From Rhodobiaceae bacterium (lineage in GTDB: Bacteria > Pseudomonadota > Alphaproteobacteria > RS24): a stretch of DNA of 42,173 nucleotides. The DNA lies in assembly GCA_002721725.1 (NCBI GenBank), contig PBLK01000012.1, positions 1 through 42,173 on the forward strand. The letters are read 5' to 3'. The position numbers and the translations under genes are program-made. The notes beneath the pieces are model-generated. The model ran no database searches, was not told where the DNA came from, and was given only the letters and a program-made list of their open reading frames with translations. Positions 23,456 to 31,612 of this stretch are shown in pieces (positions within the stretch are counted from its first letter, which is position 1; the number at the start of each line of letters is the position of its first letter).

Positions 23456-24298
23456 CTATCTCAGGCCGACTGGCTTTTGCCCCTTAACAGTGATGCGATA
23501 CATCAACCTTTCAAAAGCCTGATAGTCGTCAACCGCATAATGTTGTACCAAGCCGTTGTCCCAAATTGCCAAACCATTAGCCTGCCATTTCAGGCGGCAG
23601 CAAAATTCGGGACGGGTCGCATGATGTGTCAGATAGTCCAAAATCGGGCGGCTTTCACTTGGGCTCATCCCTTCAAAGCGCAAAGTGAACATTTCATTGA
23701 CGAACAGTGCCTTTTTGCCGCTTGGCTGGTGAACCCGCACCACCGGATGTATCACCTCGCTCAAAATCGAGTCGCCCCAGCTATAGGTAATAGCTGTTTC
23801 TTTGGCAAATTTCTTCTTCGCGCCTTCAGTTTGGTATGCGCTGCTGGCTGAGTGCACGGCGTTTAAGCCATCGACCAATTCTTTCATTTTGGCTGATAGC
23901 CCTTCATAGGCTTGAACTTGATTAGCAAACACTGTGTCGCCGCCAAACGGGGGTACGATTTTGGCATATAGCATAGAGGCCATACTCGGCTCTTTTTGGA
24001 AGGAGTTATCGCTGTGCCAGCCGACGCCGAAAGACGCGGATTCGCTGGCCGGTTTATGCACTTTTATTACTTCTGGATAATCTTCCATGCCGTCGACAAT
24101 TTGATGTTTCTCCAACTCGCCGAAGCGATGACCCAGCGCTCGAAAGCTATCAATATCCAAATCTTGATCTGGGAAATATAGCACACCATTGTCTTCAAGC
24201 TTTGACAGCACAAAGCTAAAATCAGCATTGCTCATATGCGCCAAATCAACGCCGAGGATAATGGCCCCACATGAGCCAGTTAATTTTTGTTCCAACAT
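23456..24298 (-). CDS. TauD/TfdA-family 2-oxoglutarate dioxygenase
   Basis: Fe(II)/2-oxoglutarate oxygenase of 280 residues. Iron ligands are His95 and Asp97 (GWHSDNSF) and His253 (VQHYAVDDY); Arg264 or Arg268 near the C-terminus binds 2-oxoglutarate. In TauD the Arg of WDNR contacts substrate; here it reads WDNG, so taurine is unlikely to be the substrate. It is transcribed leftward from a 271-bp divergent intergenic region shared with the saccharopine-dehydrogenase-like gene, in which I see no clear operator. Confidence 0.87.
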   Translation of the reverse strand: MLEQKLTGSCGAIILGVDLAHMSNADFSFVLSKLEDNGVLYFPDQDLDIDSFRALGHRFGELEKHQIVDGMEDYPEVIKVHKPASESASFGVGWHSDNSFQKEPSMASMLYAKIVPPFGGDTVFANQVQAYEGLSAKMKELVDGLNAVHSASSAYQTEGAKKKFAKETAITYSWGDSILSEVIHPVVRVHQPSGKKALFVNEMFTLRFEGMSPSESRPILDYLTHHATRPEFCCRLKWQANGLAIWDNGLVQHYAVDDYQAFERLMYRITVKGQKPVGLR

Positions 24299-24569
24299 CA
24301 GCTGGACCCCTCAAAAATATAACTGAAACCTTTTTAACGAAATTATTTTGCTTCCAAAATAAAAAAAGAATGTCGGGTGCGAAAAAATATCCAACAAAAA
24401 CAGATATTAAATGTCGGTTTGTGTTCGGCCCAGCAGGATACGTCTTACGCGGAATAAGAACTTCAAATTTACGAGGGAATTCCGGCGTATCCATTCGACT
24501 ATCACTGCACATCTTTTATTGCCTCTCAATTAATGATGGGTTTACCCTGGATAGGATAGAACGGGGGTA

Positions 24570-25763
24570 ATGTTTATGAGAGTTTTGGCAATCGGTGGCA
24601 GTGGTGGCATGGGACGACATGCTGTCTCGCTCATCCAGAGCTTTGAAACGGTAGAAGAAATTATTGTGGCTGACCTAAATGAAGAAAGCGCTGCTGGTTT
24701 TGCGGCTGAAATGAATAGCAAGGTAAGCGCCATTGGCCTAGACGTAAGTGACCCAGAGGCTTTGCGCCGAGCAATGCGAAATGTGGACATTGTCGTAAAT
24801 ACATGCGGCCCATTTTACCGTTTCGGGGTGCCAATACTGCAAACAGCAATTGGCGAAGGTTGCAATTACATAGATATCTGTGACGACTGGGAGCCGACAA
24901 TCGAAATGCTTAAGTTGGACCAAGCAGCCAAGACTGCCGGCATTACTGCCATTATCGGGCTAGGCGCGAGCCCCGGTATTTCCAATATGTTGGCTTTGAT
25001 TGCGATGCGAGAGCTTGATGAGGTTTTTTCTGTTTTTACTGGCTGGGACTTAGGTGGAGCTAAACCGGAAGAGGAAACCTCACAGAAGGGGCTTAGTGCC
25101 GCAATGGTCCACGGTATTGAGCAAATGACTGGCAAAGTGCAAATCTACCGCAATGATGCAGTTGAATTCGTAAAGCCTCTTGAGCCCATTCCAATTTATT
25201 ACCCAGGAGTATCAATGTTTAAAGGGTATATATTTGGCCATCCTGAGGCAGTTACTTTTCCGCATAATTATCCAAGCTTAAACAAATCGATTAATCTGGC
25301 CCACGGCGGAGATATCGATTCTATTTTACTTAAGTTAATTTTGGGGTTGGTGAACTGGGGGATTGTCGGCAAGGAAAGAGCGGCAGCCTTTTTGGCTTGG
25401 TTCGAGGGCCGGAGAGAAGATAATAAGAGAGAAAAAAGCCCGGAAACACCACCTGTTATGTATGGCCTTGCAACAGGCTCTAAGGGTTCGGTAGATGCCT
25501 CTGTGGGTGTTGCTTGGGTGGGCGAGGCTACTGAACCCGGGAGTCAATATGATGTGGGTATGGGTGCTGCTACTGGAGTTCCATTAGCTTGCGGCACAAA
25601 ATTTATGTGTGAGAGAAGAATTAAAGAGTGTGGAGTATTTTCACCAGAGGCTGGTATTATCGATCCAGAAGAATTTTTAGAAGAAGTATTTGTGCAATTA
25701 GAACGCCTTGGAAAGGTTCCGTCTGCTGATTTAGGAGACAATATTAAAGTTTCTTATTCATAA
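24570..25763 (+). CDS. Saccharopine-dehydrogenase-like NAD(P)-binding protein
   Basis: 397 residues with a Rossmann start VLAIGGSGGMGRHA (about 5-18) and the saccharopine-dehydrogenase NADP segment VDIVVNTCGPFYRFGVPIL (about 73-91), then GLGASPGISNML. Proteins of this type include reductases whose substrate cannot be predicted. ATG 24570 is directly after GGGGGTA; the ATG two codons later (24576) has better ribosome binding site spacing. Divergent from the TauD-like gene, and AT-rich like island cargo. Confidence 0.82.
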   Translation: MFMRVLAIGGSGGMGRHAVSLIQSFETVEEIIVADLNEESAAGFAAEMNSKVSAIGLDVSDPEALRRAMRNVDIVVNTCGPFYRFGVPILQTAIGEGCNYIDICDDWEPTIEMLKLDQAAKTAGITAIIGLGASPGISNMLALIAMRELDEVFSVFTGWDLGGAKPEEETSQKGLSAAMVHGIEQMTGKVQIYRNDAVEFVKPLEPIPIYYPGVSMFKGYIFGHPEAVTFPHNYPSLNKSINLAHGGDIDSILLKLILGLVNWGIVGKERAAAFLAWFEGRREDNKREKSPETPPVMYGLATGSKGSVDASVGVAWVGEATEPGSQYDVGMGAATGVPLACGTKFMCERRIKECGVFSPEAGIIDPEEFLEEVFVQLERLGKVPSADLGDNIKVSYS

Positions 25764-25773
25764 AGAACTATTA

Positions 25774-25800
25774 GACTCGAGTATTTCAGCCCCAGAACCA
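25774..25800. repeat. Possible decayed att copy
   Basis: CTCGAGTATTTCAGCCCCAG followed by AACCA resembles the att copy context GTCGAGCAGTGCAGCCCCGACCA at 18074-18094. The match is imperfect (two extra bases and several changes). It could mark the true right end of a fifth unit carrying the two preceding genes. Confidence 0.25.
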
Positions 25801-25802
25801 GA

Positions 25803-25874
25803 GGAATTCTGATTCAGCTAGCTTAGATAGAATAGGGACTGAGTTTAAAAAATTTCCTCAGTCAGAATAATTCC
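25803..25874. repeat. Nested imperfect inverted repeat
   Basis: GACTGAG (25837-25843) pairs with CTCAGTC (25857-25863) around a 13-nt AT-rich loop. An outer arm GGAATTCTGA (25803-25812) matches TCAGAATAATTCC (25862-25874) with an insertion. It lies in the 173-bp gap before the PF10118 gene. It may be an intergenic hairpin or terminator-like structure; no T-run follows. Confidence 0.4.
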
Positions 25875-25936
25875 TGTTGACCCGCCTGCGAGAGGCTGTC
25901 AGCCTCGGTTTGCGGTTGAAGTTCCGAAGAGGATTT

Positions 25937-26836
25937 ATGTTTAAATACAAACCCAAATCAATTGACGAAATAGTCGTCCGAGATTTCTCTTTTAAGTTTC
26001 CAGATGAATTGGACCCTGTTTGGATTCCTGGTAAACGCGTAAGGAGCCATATGTTTAACGGGCTATCGTTGACTATGCCCTATCTTGAGCCTTTTCTGGT
26101 AAAGACGGGCCGCGAAACCGTTATTCACGTTGAAAGCGAGGAGTTGCGCAACGATATTCGCGCTTTTTGCGGTCAGGAGAGTCAGCACTATAAATGCCAC
26201 CGTCGCCTTAATGATTTGCTGGCGGCAAATGGCTATTCCGAGTTTAAGCATGTTGAAGCTGATATGGACAAAGCTTGGAGAAAGCTGACTGCCGAGCCGC
26301 TTGAAAAGCGACTTGCTTATGCAGCAGGATTTGAGACCATGACCAATGGCTTCACTCGCTGGTTGATTAAAAAGCGGCTTCTTCTTTTCAAAAATGCAGA
26401 TCCGCATATCACCTCTTTCTGGTTGATGCATATGATTGAGGAAACTGAGCATAAAACCGTCGCACTTGACTGTTTTATGGCTTATTCAGGTCGTTATTTG
26501 CCCCGTTTCATCGGCGTTTTTCACGGTTCATTTCATGTTGTTGGCCATGGTTTGCGAGCCATGATTGTAGCCCTGAAAAAAGACGGAGTGTTGCATAAGC
26601 CGAGCACATGGCTGGAATTGACGCAGGAAATGGCGTCGATGATATACAATGTTGGTCCGTTTTTGTTGCGTGCGCTTTTGCCGTGGCACGACGCACGTGA
26701 TGAGATTGACCCAGAATGGATGCAGCAATGGATAAAAGGCTATGCCGCCATGCCGGCTGAGGGACCTTTACCGCTCATAGATACCGCGCATCCGGACATG
26801 CCAATACCGTTCAAAAATATTCAAGTAGCAGAATAA
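25937..26836 (+). CDS. PF10118-type predicted metal-dependent hydrolase
   Basis: About 299 residues of the COG3687 family, whose reaction is not known. Metal-ligand-like motifs: GQESQHYKCHRRLND (about 85-99) and HMIEETEHKTVALDCF (about 170-185), a helical Glu/His pattern like that of di-iron proteins. The frame opens at a TTG (25877); ATG at 25937 with GAGG upstream is preferred. First of three same-strand genes (gap of 18 bp to the isomerase-like gene), probably one operon. Confidence 0.8.
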   Translation: MFKYKPKSIDEIVVRDFSFKFPDELDPVWIPGKRVRSHMFNGLSLTMPYLEPFLVKTGRETVIHVESEELRNDIRAFCGQESQHYKCHRRLNDLLAANGYSEFKHVEADMDKAWRKLTAEPLEKRLAYAAGFETMTNGFTRWLIKKRLLLFKNADPHITSFWLMHMIEETEHKTVALDCFMAYSGRYLPRFIGVFHGSFHVVGHGLRAMIVALKKDGVLHKPSTWLELTQEMASMIYNVGPFLLRALLPWHDARDEIDPEWMQQWIKGYAAMPAEGPLPLIDTAHPDMPIPFKNIQVAE

Positions 26837-26854
26837 ATTTCTTAAGGGGGGGGC

Positions 26855-27334
26855 ATGGATAGATATCAAAAATTGATGATTGCACATGGCTTGTGGGTCA
26901 CTTTAGTTGGCCTATTGGCCGGTTTCATGTTGATGTTCAACATGCTGGGCGGTCTAGAAATTTGGCCTGGGCATTTTATGGAATTCAGTGTGTACGGCAC
27001 AACTGACGGCTGGGTGCGGGCGCATAGTGGCGGCGTAACCAATGGCATGCTAACGATCATTGTTGCCTTGGTTTTGCCAAAGCTTGAGATTAGCGAAAAA
27101 ATGACCGGCTTTTTTGCATGGGGCCTAATTTATTGTGCCTGGACGTTCACAGCCTTTTACTGGATTGGAAATCGATCAGGAAATCGAGCGCTAAGCCTTG
27201 GTGATAATGTCTTCGGCGCTGCTGATTGGTTGAGTGTTATCGGTTTTTTGCCGGGGTTGCCCAGCATATTTATCGGCCCGATTGTTCTTTTTATTGGCGC
27301 ACGCGGCGCTTTGCGCGCAATCCAAAAGAATTAA
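26855..27334 (+). CDS. Styrene oxide isomerase-like membrane protein
   Basis: 159 residues, four hydrophobic segments. The N-terminal half matches styrene oxide isomerase (StyC) in order: AHG, LGGLEIWPG, MEFSVYG, GWVRAHSGGVTNGM and VALVLPKLE. His57 and Asn63 correspond to the heme-ligating His58 and active-site Asn64 of StyC, and Tyr101 (AFYWIGN) to Tyr103; the position of Asp95 appears to be Cys93. StyC converts epoxides to aldehydes (Meinwald rearrangement) using heme b. No styrene monooxygenase is present, so a different epoxide is likely. Strong AAGGGGGGGG ribosome binding site. Confidence 0.72.
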   Translation: MDRYQKLMIAHGLWVTLVGLLAGFMLMFNMLGGLEIWPGHFMEFSVYGTTDGWVRAHSGGVTNGMLTIIVALVLPKLEISEKMTGFFAWGLIYCAWTFTAFYWIGNRSGNRALSLGDNVFGAADWLSVIGFLPGLPSIFIGPIVLFIGARGALRAIQKN

Positions 27335-27368
27335 GAGAGTTCAAGCTTCGCCGAGCAGGAACAAAAAC

Positions 27369-28055
27369 ATGGGTTTGGTCGTAAAAACATTTATCGGCAT
27401 CGGTTTTCAAATCGGCTTTTTCGCTGCTTTAGCCTTTTTACCGATTGGCACGACAGATTTTCCGGCAGCGATACTCTGGTTACAGGTCTTTGGCGGCGCG
27501 GTTCTTTTATCCGCGAGTTATTTGCTGGTCGCGGGACCGGCAGCGCTGGAAGCGCGAATGCGTGCCGGCAGAGAGGCGCAGACACCGGAAGACAGGCTGG
27601 CGCTAGCGTTGATGTCACTGGCTTTGCTCTTGCCGGTTTCCTTTGCTTCCCGAGACGTCTTTGTCTGGCAGCTTCTTCCCGCGCCTTCGCCTCTGTTTCA
27701 GGCATTTGGCATGGCGATTTTTCTGTTCGGTTTCGTGATTATCGTCATGTCCATGCTGCAAAATGAATATGCGGCACCGACCGTGCATATCCAGGAAGCG
27801 GCCGGTCATAAACTGGCCGATGGCGGTATTTACGGCCATGTGCGTCACCCAATGTATTTGGGTTTTTTGCTGTTCACCGCCGGCACTACATTGTGGTTGG
27901 GCAGCATTGCGGCGACGCTGTTTGCAACAATCTCTCTTATTGCCACAACGATTTATCGCATCGGTGTAGAAGAAGCTACGCTGTGCAAAGACTTGCCCGG
28001 CTATGTAGCCTATACCGAAAAAGTGAAGACGCGCTATTTGCCCTTTATTTACTAA
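27369..28055 (+). CDS. Isoprenylcysteine carboxyl methyltransferase-like membrane protein
   Basis: 228 residues, about five membrane segments, with the ICMT/PEMT-type SAM-binding core YGHVRHPMYLGFLLF (about 154-168) and the C-terminal EEATLCKDLPGYVAYTEKV...RYLPF. Bacterial members methylate unknown small molecules or lipids. The start at 27369 (AACATGGG) was chosen because upstream codons lie in the isomerase-like gene. Third gene of the cluster; its TAA overlaps the stop of the convergent transporter gene (CTAA, 28052-28055). Confidence 0.82.
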   Translation: MGLVVKTFIGIGFQIGFFAALAFLPIGTTDFPAAILWLQVFGGAVLLSASYLLVAGPAALEARMRAGREAQTPEDRLALALMSLALLLPVSFASRDVFVWQLLPAPSPLFQAFGMAIFLFGFVIIVMSMLQNEYAAPTVHIQEAAGHKLADGGIYGHVRHPMYLGFLLFTAGTTLWLGSIAATLFATISLIATTIYRIGVEEATLCKDLPGYVAYTEKVKTRYLPFIY

Positions 28056-29395
28056 GCCCGCGACTGCAATTCGGCAACAATATCGGCATGGCGTTGTGGC
28101 GATAGCGGGTAGAAATAAATACACGCAACAGATGTGACGACCCCCGCTAGCGGCACGAAAACGATAATCATGCGAAGGCCGCTGAGCGTTTCTTCGCTTT
28201 GCACAATGCCAGCTTGATAGCCGATGACATCGAGAAGCACGCCGAGAATAAGGGCGCTGAGCGCAACGGCAGATTTTTGCGCAAAAGTCGCAAAGCCGAA
28301 GACCATTGACTCCACACGGTGACCAGTTTTCCACTCACCATATTCCACCGTATCGGGTAGCATGCCCCAAAATGTTATGGCGAAAGCTCCAGCCCCGATG
28401 CTCATGGCGATATAGTTCAATATTACCATATTTTGTGAGGTGGCCGGATTGACCAAAAACCCCAAAAGCGCAAGTGAGAGAAAGAAACTGCCTACCATCC
28501 AGACGAGGCGTTTTGACGTTTTCAGCGTAACAAATGTCCAAAAGGGAATGACCAATAATCCGGTTAGCCCGAAGGCCATTAGTGCAATTTGTGCGCCATT
28601 GCGGTTACCCATTTGATATTCGAAAAAATAGATCATGGTCTTGCCGATAACAGTGGTGCCGGTCGTCATCAGCACTACGGCGGCAAAAACGACCAAAAAC
28701 GGGGTGTTTTGACGCAATGAGACAAGGCTTTGTTTAATGGTTAGATTCGGCGCTTGCGCGTCATCGTCGGGTGGCTCGCGGCATATGGCGAAGCAAATCC
28801 AGAATATCGCGGTCGCCAATATGCCCGAAATGACGGCCAGCGACATGAATGCCTCGCGATCACTATCTGCATTTTCGAGCAAACCACCTGCCAGCACGAC
28901 CACGGAGAATGCGCCCAGATAAGCAAACAACATGCGCGCACCGGCCATGCCTGCGCGGTCTTCTGAATTGCTGGTCATGCGCGCCATCAACGCCGAATAG
29001 GGGGTTGAGGCCATCGTGAATAATAGGCGGAATATAAGCTGTCCGATAAGCGCAACAATGCCGAGCGAGGTCACGGACATATCACTCGGATGCCAGAGCA
29101 GCATTATATAACCAAGTGCCATAGGAATAGGGACAAAGAGAAGATAGGGGCGATAGCGACCCCAGCGCGTCCGCGTGCGGTCTGCCAGATAGCCCATTAT
29201 CGGGTCGGTGCCGGCATCCCAAAACGAGCCGATGGCATAAATGATACCGGCCAGTGCATTGGGCAAGCCAAGCACATCCGTGTAGAAGTAAAACAAATAT
29301 AGGCTGATGCCCTGCCAATATAGGTTGAAGGCAAAATCGCCGCTGCCGTAACTAATCTTTTGCCCCCAACTGAGGCGCTGCGATGTTGCCTTCAT
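28052..29395 (-). CDS. GPH-family sugar:cation symporter (MelB-like MFS)
   Basis: 447 residues, twelve predicted membrane segments, with the glycoside-pentoside-hexuronide N-terminus SWGQKISYGSGDFAFNLYW (about 9-27) and the cytoplasmic loop DRTRTRWGRYRPYLL (about 90-104). Expected to import a sugar or glycoside with Na+ or H+; substrate unknown. The frame opens at 29587, inside the divergent dipeptidase gene; ATG at 29395 has the AGGTGGAG ribosome binding site and is the real start. Confidence 0.9.
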   Translation of the reverse strand: MKATSQRLSWGQKISYGSGDFAFNLYWQGISLYLFYFYTDVLGLPNALAGIIYAIGSFWDAGTDPIMGYLADRTRTRWGRYRPYLLFVPIPMALGYIMLLWHPSDMSVTSLGIVALIGQLIFRLLFTMASTPYSALMARMTSNSEDRAGMAGARMLFAYLGAFSVVVLAGGLLENADSDREAFMSLAVISGILATAIFWICFAICREPPDDDAQAPNLTIKQSLVSLRQNTPFLVVFAAVVLMTTGTTVIGKTMIYFFEYQMGNRNGAQIALMAFGLTGLLVIPFWTFVTLKTSKRLVWMVGSFFLSLALLGFLVNPATSQNMVILNYIAMSIGAGAFAITFWGMLPDTVEYGEWKTGHRVESMVFGFATFAQKSAVALSALILGVLLDVIGYQAGIVQSEETLSGLRMIIVFVPLAGVVTSVACIYFYPLSPQRHADIVAELQSRA

Positions 29396-29471
29396 TAAAA
29401 TCTCCACCTCAAGCCATGCCATAGCTTGCGCACGCTGCCAAGCGGCAATAGTCTGAACGAAAGGAGTTTCC

Positions 29472-30674
29472 ATGCCTGCGAAAATAATATTTGTTGTGAT
29501 GACCTGTGGTCTGGCCGCCGCGCTTGTCGGTTGCGACACCGGTAAAAGCCATGAAGATTTGCTGACATTAGACAGCCATCTGGACACGCCGCTTGTGCTC
29601 GACCGTAAGGGCTTTGATATAGGTCGTCGCCATGACTGGCAGACCGATTATGCGCAAGTGGATTTGCCGCGCATGAAAGAGGGTGGTCTCGATGGCGGCT
29701 TTTGGGTGATTTACACAGCGCAAGGGCCGCTGACCAAAGCTGCATATGCCAAAGCATTGGCGCATGCCAGACAGCGCAATCAGATAATTGACGACATGGT
29801 GCAAAAGTTGGGAAATGATTTTGCTCCGGCCACTAATTCGGCGGATGCGGCGCGCATTGCTGCGTCAGGCATGCGCGTGGTTTATAAAAGTATTGAGAAT
29901 GCCTATCCGCTCGGCACCAATATTGATTTATTGGATGAGTTTTATGCCGCCGGTGTGCGTATGGTCGGTCTGGTGCATTCAAGCAATAATCAATTTGCTG
30001 ACAGTTCAACCGATAAGGGTGGGCAGAAGTGGGGCGGCTTGTCGCCGTTGGGGAGGCAGCTCATACAGCGGGCCAATCAGTTAGGCATGATTGTGGATAT
30101 GTCTCATGCCCATGATGAGGCTCTGGCACAAGCGATTGAGCTTTCCGAAACGCCGATTATTCTATCGCATTCCGGCGCGGCGCATCTCTATAAGCATCCG
30201 CGTAATGTGCCCGATAGTCTTCTGACGAAGCTGGCGCAGTCGGGCGGAGTTATCCAGATAAATTCTCTGTCGGGTTATTTGCGGGATTTGGATACTGACC
30301 CACGACGCCTCCCGGAATTTATCGACCTGTATCGCAAATATCAAAATGCGCCGGGCGGCATGCACGAAAACCATGAGGCATTCATTGCCGACCGCCGCGC
30401 ATTGGACGAAAAATATCCGCCTGATTATGCCGAGTTTTCAGATGTAATGGACCATATATTTCACTCGCTGGAATTAATGGGCCCCGACCATGTTGGCATC
30501 GGCCTTGATTGGGATGGCGGCGGCGGCGTGAACGGCCTGCAAGATGTGTCTGACCTGCCGAAAATAACAGCCGCTTTGCAAAAAGCCGACATCAGCCCGC
30601 AAACCATCGAAAAGATTTGGAGCGGCAATATGCTGCGTTTGTTGCAACAGGCCGAGGCCATGAAGCGCCGTTAA
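29472..30674 (+). CDS. Membrane dipeptidase (peptidase M19), lipoprotein
   Basis: A 400-residue renal-dipeptidase-like zinc enzyme. The lipobox ALVGC puts the lipid-modified Cys at 21. Zinc ligands are expected at His36 and Asp38 (DSHLDTPL), a Glu in YKSIENAYP, and His residues in VDMSHAHDEA and LSHSGAAH; GIGLDWDGGG supports the fold. It cleaves dipeptides or D-containing peptides outside the cytoplasm. Divergent from the GPH transporter; its stop shares TTAA with the convergent ABM gene. Confidence 0.92.
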   Translation: MPAKIIFVVMTCGLAAALVGCDTGKSHEDLLTLDSHLDTPLVLDRKGFDIGRRHDWQTDYAQVDLPRMKEGGLDGGFWVIYTAQGPLTKAAYAKALAHARQRNQIIDDMVQKLGNDFAPATNSADAARIAASGMRVVYKSIENAYPLGTNIDLLDEFYAAGVRMVGLVHSSNNQFADSSTDKGGQKWGGLSPLGRQLIQRANQLGMIVDMSHAHDEALAQAIELSETPIILSHSGAAHLYKHPRNVPDSLLTKLAQSGGVIQINSLSGYLRDLDTDPRRLPEFIDLYRKYQNAPGGMHENHEAFIADRRALDEKYPPDYAEFSDVMDHIFHSLELMGPDHVGIGLDWDGGGGVNGLQDVSDLPKITAALQKADISPQTIEKIWSGNMLRLLQQAEAMKRR

Positions 30675-30964
30675 ATATCGTCTCGTATCTCGAAAGTGCG
30701 GAATTCTGGCGCTGCAGAAAGCATTTCGCCAACTTTTTCAACCAAACCTGTCTCGACACGCCATCCTAAATACTTTTGTTGATGTTCCGAGCTTTCCCAT
30801 ATCTCAATGAGCAGCAGCGAGTGTGTTTCTGGTTCATAATAGCTTTTGACACTCTCGCACCCGTCGTACGCACGAGTATCAGGTAAAATATCTATCATCG
30901 TTTGTATTACTGCCTCCGCAGATTCTGGTTTCAATTTAAACTCAGCCGTAACCATTACTGACAT
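30671..30964 (-). CDS. ABM-family small monooxygenase-like protein
   Basis: 97 residues, one ABM domain (MVTAEFKLKPESAEAVIQ, SLLLIEIWESSEHQQKYLGWR). Distinct from the heme-type ABM proteins of island unit C: it lacks MFIAxNRF and HPEFEGFE. It resembles the YgiN/quinol-monooxygenase-like group; function unassigned. The frame runs on to 31054, but ATG at 30964 follows GAGGAGGTC, a near-perfect ribosome binding site. Confidence 0.85.
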   Translation of the reverse strand: MSVMVTAEFKLKPESAEAVIQTMIDILPDTRAYDGCESVKSYYEPETHSLLLIEIWESSEHQQKYLGWRVETGLVEKVGEMLSAAPEFRTFEIRDDI

Positions 30965-31087
30965 GATGACCTCCTCCTCAGTTGATGAATGAGCATGACA
31001 TTTTGCCGAAAAACCGCAACCCAAAGTTTCTTGAATTTGTTGCAATTGCCGCATTGCACTTGGCAGTTTATCTGATAGTTTCCGCCC

Positions 31088-31606
31088 ATGAATTTAGGTC
31101 GTGTCATTAAGTCCGCTACTTTGCTTGTCGTCTCTGCATTTGTGGTTCCATACGCATTTGCTCAAGCCTCAGTTTTCAATGCCGACAAGGTAACGTTTTG
31201 TTCAGACGGAGAGTTTGACTGGAATAGTGGGCAGTCACTATACGATTTCGTTGTTTTGTCGCGCGAAGACGGGCAGTTCCTAATTAGCTATTTGGGCATT
31301 CCTCATCCAAACTTTGAAAAGCGTTTTTTCGACAATGCTTGGATTAAAATGAAGGGTAAGTTTTACGCGCGCAAAGAAGCGGGCAATATTTTCGAAAGCC
31401 TCGACACTAAATATGTTTTGTCACTCGACCTTGAAGGCCAGCCGAAGCGCGAAGGCGTTTTGACTATTGATGAATCGGGCACATATACATTCGATTTACA
31501 GCCGAAAATTGCGCTGGAATATGTTACGTCAACTGGCCTGTGCTGGGACTCGCTTAGTCGTGAACCTGATTCCATTCGGCGTAAAAGCATGCAGCGTCGC
31601 CGCTAA
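31088..31606 (+). CDS. Exported protein of unknown function
   Basis: 172 residues with a clear signal peptide (1-25, ending PYAFA). The mature protein is beta-rich with two Cys (CSDGEF near 38 and GLCWDS near 152) that could form a disulfide, and a basic tail (RRKSMQRRR). I recognise no family. It lies between the ABM gene and the acyltransferase gene, with only 6 bp separating its stop from the convergent lpxL-like stop. Confidence 0.7.
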   Translation: MNLGRVIKSATLLVVSAFVVPYAFAQASVFNADKVTFCSDGEFDWNSGQSLYDFVVLSREDGQFLISYLGIPHPNFEKRFFDNAWIKMKGKFYARKEAGNIFESLDTKYVLSLDLEGQPKREGVLTIDESGTYTFDLQPKIALEYVTSTGLCWDSLSREPDSIRRKSMQRRR

Positions 31607-31612
31607 AGGCCC

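Noticed and set aside
24246-24570. Open frames on both strands in the TauD / saccharopine-dehydrogenase intergenic region
   Set aside because: They overlap each other and flanking genes, lack ribosome binding sites and show no domain-like pattern. The region is more likely a divergent promoter.
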